DNA of 5,739 bases, from positions 1-5,739 of the forward strand of contig JAPULF010000205.1 of assembly GCA_027295245.1 (NCBI GenBank), in the 5' to 3' direction. Shown in pieces: positions 1-4,420 of the stretch. Both the position numbers and the translations under genes were made by a program. How positions within the stretch are numbered: position 1 is the stretch's first letter; each line of letters starts with the position of its first letter. The stretch is from Planctomycetota bacterium. GTDB taxonomy: Bacteria > Planctomycetota > Phycisphaerae > UBA1845 > UTPLA1. The notes beneath the pieces were generated by a model. It was given only the letters and a program-made list of their open reading frames with translations. It did not search any database and was not told the origin of the DNA.

Positions 1-368
1 CCCGGCGTACAGGCATCGCCGTTGCAATCCGTATCGTCCCCGGCGTACACACCTTCCTCGACCCCGTCACACTGGGTCTGGGTCAGCACGAGACAGCCGA
101 CGGCCCCAATGCAGCACCCGCCGGTCGGATCAATACAAGGATCCGGCGTACACGGGACTCCGTCGCCTTCATAGGTGCCGGGCTGGGCGAGACACTGCGA
201 TTCGGTCAAGCCCGCGATGCACGGGCCCCCCGCCAAACAGCAGGCACCGGTCGGCTCCACACACGGATTCGGCGAACAATCAGTGGCGTCGCCCTGGAAG
301 ACGCCGCCGCCTTGTTCGCACAGAGACAGTGTCGTCATGGAACAGGTCTCCATTTCGCAGCACGCACC
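1..368 (-). repeat. Tandem six-cysteine cassettes (about 40 aa each)
   Basis: Three coding repeats of about 120-126 bp begin at positions 368, 248 and 122, reading leftward on the minus strand. They start with GACC, GACC and GGCC at the protein level and each contains six cysteines with near-constant spacing. The DNA copies are diverged, so conservation is at the protein level. The even cysteine count suggests three disulfides per cassette, which is inference. The array may continue beyond the left edge. Confidence 0.8.
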
Positions 369-965
369 CTTCTCATCGTCGCAATCGACTACCGCGCGGA
401 TCAGCCAGTCTCCGGAGACTCCCAGGACACAAGCGCTAAACCAGCCGTTCGGAGGAATCGCGAACACCGTGCTCTTGCCCGGTTGACAACCGTCTCCATC
501 ATGCACGACGGACGGTATGAAGGGGCTTCCTGTGTTGTTTGCATGTGCAAACTCGAGCGAAACCACGATCGTCTCGTCTGCACTAATGGGGATGGCAAAT
601 GCAGTAATATCGAACTCGTTTATGAAGCCGTCGACGAGTACAGGGCCCTCGATTGCCAGATCCCCGACCGTAATCTCCGCACCGGGAGCTGGAAAAGCTC
701 CTGCTTCGTAAATATGAATCGCCTGCTCGAGCGAGTCCGGCGCCCCGCCCTGCGCCGAGCCCCAACCGAACTGAACCGCGATGAGGGTCCCGGCGCAGGG
801 CGATGTGAGCCAGACGGCCGCCTCCTCACCCGGCACGAAGCACGTACAAACTACGGTACCGGCACCGCTGTCGTTCTGCAGGGTGATCTGTGCATTCGCA
901 ATCGTCGTCGTAAAAACAAGTGTCGCGGCGCAGCACGTTACCCAGGAAGATTTGCCGATCGACAT
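1..965 (-). CDS. Secreted cysteine-rich repeat protein, C-terminus beyond window
   Basis: The reading frame is open from ATG at 965 to the left edge, giving 321 residues and no stop, so the protein is partial. Residues 1-25 form a Sec signal peptide: Lys5, a hydrophobic stretch, and an ANA cleavage site before Gln26. Residues about 26-195 look like a beta-rich extracellular domain containing segments such as SLEQAIHIYEAG (78-89) and PSVVHDGDGCQPGK. From residue 200 there are three tandem cassettes starting at 200, 240 and 282. Each has six cysteines in the pattern CC-x4/5-C-x7/8-C-x13/14-C-x4-C, and the units are joined by PTG linkers. Similar domain-plus-cassette proteins occur in planctomycetes as large exported proteins of unknown role. 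A GGAG Shine-Dalgarno lies 8 nt upstream of the start. The gene sits 326 bp after spoVG on the same strand and may have its own promoter. The biochemical function is unknown; a surface or extracellular role is inferred from the signal peptide and cysteine content. Confidence 0.88.
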   Translation of the reverse strand, partial: MSIGKSSWVTCCAATLVFTTTIANAQITLQNDSGAGTVVCTCFVPGEEAAVWLTSPCAGTLIAVQFGWGSAQGGAPDSLEQAIHIYEAGAFPAPGAEITVGDLAIEGPVLVDGFINEFDITAFAIPISADETIVVSLEFAHANNTGSPFIPSVVHDGDGCQPGKSTVFAIPPNGWFSACVLGVSGDWLIRAVVDCDDEKGACCEMETCSMTTLSLCEQGGGVFQGDATDCSPNPCVEPTGACCLAGGPCIAGLTESQCLAQPGTYEGDGVPCTPDPCIDPTGGCCIGAVGCLVLTQTQCDGVEEGVYAGDDTDCNGDACTP

Positions 966-973
966 ACTTTGAT

Positions 974-977
974 CTCC
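974..977 (-). promoter_or_regulatory. Ribosome binding site of the secreted protein gene
   Basis: On the minus strand GGAG stands 8 nt before the ATG at 965. It supports this start, which also gives a correctly shaped signal peptide. Confidence 0.7.
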
Positions 978-1054
978 GTCTGCAGGCTGATTTTTACTCT
1001 CCACTCGATATCCGGCCGGGGCCTTGATGAGATCACAACGCCCCTCCACCCTCT

Positions 1055-1083
1055 ATTCTCCCCACTTAAACTGCCGATTTCAA
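1055..1083 (-). promoter_or_regulatory. Candidate sigma70-like promoter for the secreted protein gene
   Basis: On the minus strand TTGAAA (1083-1078, five of six matches to TTGACA) is followed after 17 nt by GAGAAT (1060-1055, four of six matches to TATAAT). It would give a leader of roughly 80 nt before the ATG at 965. Spacing and location are good, but the -10 match is modest. Confidence 0.3.
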
Positions 1084-1199
1084 TGGTCGCGGCGTGGTGC
1101 AGTCATCCGAAACGCGGATTCTGCTTCGTTTTCCAGTCGACACCGTGGAATAAATCACCGCACCTGGGCGGACGGGAGATCGCTGCGACTTGGCAGGCC

Positions 1200-1285
1200 G
1201 TGGCAAAAGGGGACAAGCACCTCGCCGATCGCTGTTGTCGGCAACATGAGGGCCGTACGGCTTGGAGCCAGTGCCCTTTTGCCAC
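1200..1285 (-). other. Long rod-like hairpin directly after spoVG
   Basis: The arms 1200-1221 and 1264-1285 are inverted repeats with 18 of 22 positions matching, including a perfect 12-bp outer part (GTGGCAAAAGGG and its complement). In minus-strand RNA one of the four mismatches becomes a G-U pair and two are U-U. The fold could continue inward through a 2x2 internal loop, a 4-bp helix (1224-1227 with 1258-1261), and a terminal hairpin TGTTG-CCGA-CAACA (1246-1233). The outer end lies 6 nt after the spoVG stop codon. No T-tract follows, so it is not a canonical intrinsic terminator. It could be a 3'-end stabiliser, an unusual terminator, a small RNA, or the remnant of a small inverted-repeat element. 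Confidence 0.6.
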
Positions 1286-1291
1286 AGGCTC

Positions 1292-2020
1292 CTAGAAAAT
1301 CCCGGCAGCGAACGGATCATCTGAGTCGGCGCCTTCGTGTTCTTGCGTCCGAGCTGGGGCCGGGGGCCTGGAGGTCTCGGCCCCCTTTTTCACCGGCCTC
1401 CGCTCCGGAACATCGGCCGTCTCGACCCGGGCCGGCGGCTCCTCCCGCTCCGGCAATTCTTCCGGCTCCGGCGATTGCGGCTCGGGCTCGGCGGACGGCT
1501 CGGGCGGTTCGGCCTCGCGGACGGGATCGCGCGAGCCGCGACGCCGAGAGCCCATGGTCTCCTTGAGCTGCTCGACCAGGTCGGTGTATTCGAGACCATC
1601 GTGCTCGTCGTCTTCGTCGAACCGTTGCGGCACGTAGCCGGGCTGCTTCGACCTCTCGAACTCCTCGTCGAAGGCGTCCACCACCGCGCTTTGCAGACGT
1701 TCCCTGCATTCCGCATTGATCGGGTGGGCGATGTCGGCGTGGAGCTTCTTTCGGCCCTTGGCGTCGCGACCGGCCCGATTCTCGTTCAGGGGCCCGCCGC
1801 AGTTGTTGCAATACCTGGCCCGCATGTGGTTCTTGGAGCCGCACTTCGGACAGTGATCGGCCAGCTTGCGCGACGGCATGGCCACGAAGAGACCGTTCGT
1901 TCCGTCGATGACCTTCAGGTCCCGAATGACGAAATCGTGGTCCAGCGTCACGCTGCAAAATGCCCGAACGCGTTCCGATTGGTTTCCGCAAAGCTTGACC
2001 CGCACCTCGGTGATAATCAT
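1292..2020 (-). CDS. spoVG: SpoVG-family regulator with inserted zinc ribbon and acidic tail
   Basis: This 242-residue protein begins with the SpoVG fold: [10 protein letters not shown] at the N-terminus, then [20 protein letters not shown] (31-50). The family-specific second half [16 protein letters not shown] follows at residues 95-110. Canonical SpoVG is about 85-100 residues and joins these halves through a short loop. Here the loop is replaced by roughly 40 residues carrying a four-cysteine zinc ribbon (Cys57, Cys60, Cys71, Cys74; CPKCG and CNNCG). After residue about 125 comes a long low-complexity tail rich in Glu, Pro and Arg, ending in DDPFAAGIF. SpoVG proteins of other bacteria bind DNA and RNA and act as global regulators; a nucleic-acid role here is inferred from family. 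The start is supported by GGAGG 7 nt upstream. The gene lies 34 nt downstream of ispE on the same strand, so co-transcription is likely. Confidence 0.93.
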   Translation of the reverse strand: MIITEVRVKLCGNQSERVRAFCSVTLDHDFVIRDLKVIDGTNGLFVAMPSRKLADHCPKCGSKNHMRARYCNNCGGPLNENRAGRDAKGRKKLHADIAHPINAECRERLQSAVVDAFDEEFERSKQPGYVPQRFDEDDEHDGLEYTDLVEQLKETMGSRRRGSRDPVREAEPPEPSAEPEPQSPEPEELPEREEPPARVETADVPERRPVKKGAETSRPPAPARTQEHEGADSDDPFAAGIF

Positions 2021-2027
2021 GAACCCG

Positions 2028-2032
2028 CCTCC
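2028..2032 (-). promoter_or_regulatory. Strong ribosome binding site of spoVG
   Basis: The minus strand carries GGAGG 7 nt before the ATG at 2020, inside the 34-nt gap after ispE. It is the strongest Shine-Dalgarno in the window and fixes the spoVG start. Confidence 0.85.
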
Positions 2033-2054
2033 GTCGCTTTCGCCTGATGCAATT

Positions 2055-2924
2055 TCAAAGCGTCTGCACGATTTTCAATTCCGCCACCGTCCCGATTCGT
2101 CCCGCGGCAAGGTCTCGCCATGCCGCCGCCGCCGACTCGCTGTCGTGTATCGTGAAGAGTGTACTCCCGCTGCCGCTCATTCGAACCGGTCCGCCGTCCA
2201 AGGTGCGTAGCGTGTTCCAAAGGTCCGCCAACCGCGGCTCGGATTCCATGGCCGCCGGCTCCAGGTCGTTGAACAGCCCTTCGGCGCAGGTCCGGCTGCC
2301 GGCTTGGGCCCACGGTCCGAAGGCAACTCTCGGCGAAGACGTCGCCCCAACGGAGCAATTCTCGTAGACCTGCCTGGTGGACATGCCGAACGGCGGGATG
2401 ACCAGCACCACCCATCCGCGCCAGCCCGATTCCACCGGCTCGACCCGCTCGCCGCGTCCTCGGATCACCGCCTGCCGACCCTCGATGAAGAACGGCACGT
2501 CCGACCCCAGCCGTCCCGCCAGCTTCGCGAGTCGGTGATTCGGCCAGCCGAGCCCCCACAGTTCGTTCAGGCACCGCAGGACCGCGGCCGCATCGCTGCT
2601 GCCGCCCCCGAGACCGGCCGCCGCCCGAATCGACTTTTCCAGTCGGATCTTCACCTCCGGCTCGCGGCCTGATTCCTCGGCGATCGCCTCCGCCGCCCGC
2701 CATGCCAGGTTGCTTCGATCCGCCGGAACGCCCGCGTCATCAGGATGCACCGTCAGGGAAAGGCGGTCCGAGGGGGTGATCGTCAGCCGGTCGTACAACC
2801 GGATCGGGACGACCCACGACTCGATGTCGTGAAATCCATCCGCACGCCGACCCAAGACTGCCAGGGTCATGTTGATTTTTGCCGGGGCCTGGCACTGCAC
2901 GGATTGCTCTACCATCGACGTCAT
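2055..2924 (-). CDS. ispE: 4-diphosphocytidyl-2-C-methyl-D-erythritol kinase
   Basis: IspE is a cytoplasmic GHMP-superfamily kinase that phosphorylates CDP-methylerythritol with ATP in the MEP pathway to IPP and DMAPP. The 289 residues match the family's usual length. The N-terminal substrate motif [20 protein letters not shown] spans residues 13-32, with Lys16 in the place of the conserved lysine. The glycine-rich ATP loop [14 protein letters not shown] is at 103-116, LGSDVPFF at 139-146 supplies the catalytic aspartate Asp142, and the third GHMP motif MSGSGSTLF is at 249-257. An oddity is Arg100 in KSIRAAAG, where the family usually has proline. An in-frame TAG lies 12 nt before the ATG at 2924; ATG at 2915 is the alternative start. 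Neither has a clear Shine-Dalgarno. The gene lies 137 nt after the DUF368 gene and 34 nt before spoVG. Confidence 0.96.
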   Translation of the reverse strand: MTSMVEQSVQCQAPAKINMTLAVLGRRADGFHDIESWVVPIRLYDRLTITPSDRLSLTVHPDDAGVPADRSNLAWRAAEAIAEESGREPEVKIRLEKSIRAAAGLGGGSSDAAAVLRCLNELWGLGWPNHRLAKLAGRLGSDVPFFIEGRQAVIRGRGERVEPVESGWRGWVVLVIPPFGMSTRQVYENCSVGATSSPRVAFGPWAQAGSRTCAEGLFNDLEPAAMESEPRLADLWNTLRTLDGGPVRMSGSGSTLFTIHDSESAAAAWRDLAAGRIGTVAELKIVQTL

Positions 2925-3011
2925 TGGTACCGACTATCGGCTGTCGCAGCCGCTTCGAAGTCTTGGATTCCGGGCCCAACCGCCGCGCCGGTTTCCGGGC
3001 GACATGCCGTC

Positions 3012-3042
3012 ATTCTAACATGGATCGCGGAATACGTGCCAA
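3012..3042 (-). promoter_or_regulatory. Candidate promoter upstream of ispE
   Basis: In the 137-nt gap between the DUF368 gene and ispE, the minus strand has TTGGCA (3042-3037, five of six matches) and TAGAAT (3017-3012, five of six matches). The 19-nt spacer is longer than ideal. If used, ispE and spoVG would have a transcript start near position 3005, separate from the DUF368 gene. Confidence 0.35.
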
Positions 3043-3061
3043 CCAAGCCGGTCCGCGACGA

Positions 3062-4030
3062 TCACGCCCGCTTGACGGAGGCCGGTTTGTTGCCAATGCG
3101 GGCCAGCCCGGTCGTCAGCGCAACGCCCACGGCCACGGCCAGAACCGCCTTGGCGTAGTCGCCGCCGGTGCTGTCGGGCTGCATCGGCCAAAGCCGGATG
3201 ACCGATCCCAGCAGAATCCCCAAAAGCAGGCCGACCGTCGCCTTTTTGTGGCGGTGCAGCAGCCACTTCATGAGATTGGTCACCACCAACAGACTCAGTA
3301 TCGCGCCGATCGCCACCGGCACCAGGACGTGCAAGGCCTCCAAGTCGCCGCTCTTGCCGAACGACAGCGCATATTCCTTGATTTGGGAAATCGACGTGAG
3401 GATCGCCTCGTAGCGCCCGATGATCAAGAACATGAATGCCCCCGAGATACCCGGCAGCACCATCGCGCCCATCCCCAGGACGCCCGCGGCGACGTCGCGG
3501 CCGTACGAATGATCCACCGGTTCAACGACCGAAGTCTCGTCGTCGTCGTCGTTCGGCGTTTCGGCGGCGGGGCTCATCACCGCGAGTGCAACCATGAGGC
3601 CGAAGCCGCACCCCAGCGTGATGAAGGCGGGGGCCTTGATCGGCTTCGCCATCCGCCAGAGGAGCGGAGCCCCGCCCAGCGTCAATCCGATGAACAGCGC
3701 GTACATGACCGAGCGCTGCTCTTCCACCAAAACGGCCATCTTTCCGGATAGCGCCACGATGGTGACGGCGATCGCGCCGCCCAAGATGCCGAGAAAAAGG
3801 ATACTTTGCGTGCGGAATTTCAAGCGCGTGACATCCGCGATGCTCGAAATGAATTCGTCGTACAGACCCATGATGAGCACCATGGTTCCGCCGCTGACTC
3901 CCGGCACCAGGTTGGCCAGTCCCATCAGCACCCCGGCGATCGCGCAACGCACCAAGCGAGCCGGGGCCTCGACCAACACGTTGGACCGCCGGGCGGGGGA
4001 CTTCGGTTTCGGTTGGTTTTTGCTGTTCAC
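3062..4030 (-). CDS. popT: DUF368 membrane protein, PopT-like undecaprenyl-phosphate translocase
   Basis: This 322-residue integral membrane protein has about eight hydrophobic segments. It carries the two family signatures LVPGVSGGTM (41-50) and LPGISGAFM (192-200), each followed by a hydrophobic stretch and a G-x-Y motif (GLYDE 55-59, GRYEA 205-209). The pseudo-symmetric halves are separated by an acidic soluble loop (157-175, with a run of four Asp). DUF368 members in Vibrio cholerae and Staphylococcus aureus return undecaprenyl phosphate to the cytosolic leaflet for reuse in peptidoglycan and other envelope polymers; that function is transferred here by family. Translation starts at GTG (4030): an in-frame TGA lies at 4045-4043 and GAAGGG sits 8 nt upstream. 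The N-terminal 28 residues are basic and cytoplasmic in character. The neighbouring ispE makes a precursor of the same lipid, which fits an envelope lipid-carrier theme. The symbol is family-based. Confidence 0.9.
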   Translation of the reverse strand: MNSKNQPKPKSPARRSNVLVEAPARLVRCAIAGVLMGLANLVPGVSGGTMVLIMGLYDEFISSIADVTRLKFRTQSILFLGILGGAIAVTIVALSGKMAVLVEEQRSVMYALFIGLTLGGAPLLWRMAKPIKAPAFITLGCGFGLMVALAVMSPAAETPNDDDDETSVVEPVDHSYGRDVAAGVLGMGAMVLPGISGAFMFLIIGRYEAILTSISQIKEYALSFGKSGDLEALHVLVPVAIGAILSLLVVTNLMKWLLHRHKKATVGLLLGILLGSVIRLWPMQPDSTGGDYAKAVLAVAVGVALTTGLARIGNKPASVKRA

Positions 4031-4038
4031 GTCGGTTG

Positions 4039-4044
4039 CCCTTC
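4039..4044 (-). promoter_or_regulatory. Ribosome binding site of the DUF368 gene
   Basis: The minus strand has GAAGGG 8 nt before the GTG at 4030. Together with the in-frame TGA just upstream, it supports the non-ATG start. Confidence 0.55.
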
Positions 4045-4105
4045 AAAGCCGGCGAGTGGAGCGGCCCAGATTTCCGGATCGTCTCGAGCGAGCCGAAGAT
4101 GCGGC

Positions 4106-4111
4106 ATAATA
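4106..4111 (-). promoter_or_regulatory. Candidate -10 box for the DUF368 gene
   Basis: TATTAT on the minus strand matches TATAAT at five of six positions and would leave a leader of about 70 nt. No good -35 box is found at 16-18 nt. The 12-bp dyad TTGCG-TC-CGCAA lies immediately upstream, where an operator could sit. Confidence 0.25.
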
Positions 4112-4233
4112 CCAATTTGCGGACGCAACGAAACCGCCGGCAAGGACGCGCGATCGAATGGCCCGGACAAGAGGACCGATAGTACATCGGTTTTCGGTCG
4201 CCCAACGGTCCGGATTTGGGGACCGAGGCCGGG

Positions 4234-4239
4234 TATAAT
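4234..4239 (+). promoter_or_regulatory. Candidate -10 box for the plus-strand secreted protein gene
   Basis: A perfect TATAAT lies on the plus strand about 180 nt before the preferred ATG (4421) and about 65 nt before the alternative ATG (4304). No convincing -35 box is at the expected distance. The dyad CGGTCC-N8-GGACCG ends 8 nt upstream and could bind an activator; this is inference. Confidence 0.35.
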
Positions 4240-4340
4240 TGGTTGACGTCTTCGCATCCGATTCCGCCGGTTTCTTACGGATCGTTAGAGATTATTCCAT
4301 CCCATGCGTCGTAGAATCGACATCACGGCTTTGCGCCGCA

Positions 4341-4359
4341 CAAGCGATCGCGTCGCTTG
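4341..4359 (+). other. Leader hairpin candidate
   Basis: CAAGCGA and TCGCTTG form a perfect 7-bp stem around a 5-nt loop (TCGCG). It is located between the candidate promoter at 4234 and the ATG at 4421. If the ATG at 4304 were used, this would be coding sequence. Confidence 0.3.
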
Positions 4360-4420
4360 CGACCGAACGGGGGCTTGTAAGTCCTTCCTGCGTCGCGAAC
4401 CGGCCGGGGGGTCGACGAGA

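Larger units (their letters stand above)
966..1291. other. Intergenic region between spoVG and the secreted protein gene
   Basis: This 326-bp stretch holds no convincing gene. Its spoVG-proximal third is a long imperfect inverted repeat (1200-1285). The part near 1041-1083 holds a possible minus-strand promoter and a purine-rich tract, and the part next to 965 holds the ribosome binding site. Plus-strand open frames cross it, but they are antisense readings of the neighbouring genes with no family signal. Confidence 0.7.
4031..4420. other. Divergent intergenic region
   Basis: This region of about 390 bp separates the leftward DUF368 gene from the rightward secreted-protein gene and should hold both promoters. 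It contains a minus-strand TATTAT (4111-4106) and a plus-strand TATAAT (4234-4239). Several short dyads are present: TTGCG-GA-CGCAA (4117-4128), ACCGAT-N5-ATCGGT (4175-4191), CGGTCC-N8-GGACCG (4206-4225) and CAAGCGA-N5-TCGCTTG (4341-4359). A 76-codon minus-strand frame (4257-4027) ends in a GTGA overlap with the DUF368 start but has no recognisable features. An in-frame ATG at 4304 could extend the plus-strand gene. Confidence 0.6.

Noticed and set aside
1200..1285. Canonical rho-independent terminator or complete insertion sequence
   Set aside because: There is no T-tract after the stem on the minus strand, and the 86-bp element has no transposase and no clean target duplication. Reported instead as an unexplained hairpin.
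312..1295. A 327-codon open frame on the plus strand
   Set aside because: It runs antisense through the secreted protein gene and across the intergenic hairpin, shows no family motifs, and is rich in Arg/Cys as expected of a shadow frame. The minus strand has a signal peptide, ribosome site and repeat domains.
1337..2047. A 236-codon open frame on the plus strand opposite spoVG
   Set aside because: It is antisense to a gene with clear SpoVG motifs; its length follows from high GC. No recognisable domain.
2017..2703. A 228-codon minus-strand frame inside ispE
   Set aside because: It is the +1-type shadow of ispE, Gly/Arg-rich and without motifs. The IspE frame carries all three kinase motifs.
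2879..3751. A 290-codon plus-strand frame opposite the DUF368 gene
   Set aside because: It is rich in Arg/His/Gln and lacks membrane segments; the opposite frame is a textbook DUF368 membrane protein.
4175..4194. Hairpin ACCGAT-N5-ATCGGT followed by TTT, resembling an intrinsic terminator on the plus strand
   Set aside because: No plus-strand gene precedes it, the stem is only 6 bp and AT-mixed, and the T-tract is very short. Kept only as a possible operator dyad.
3522..4205. A 227-codon minus-strand frame overlapping the DUF368 gene start
   Set aside because: Out-of-frame shadow with an Arg/His-rich composition and no membrane segments or motifs.
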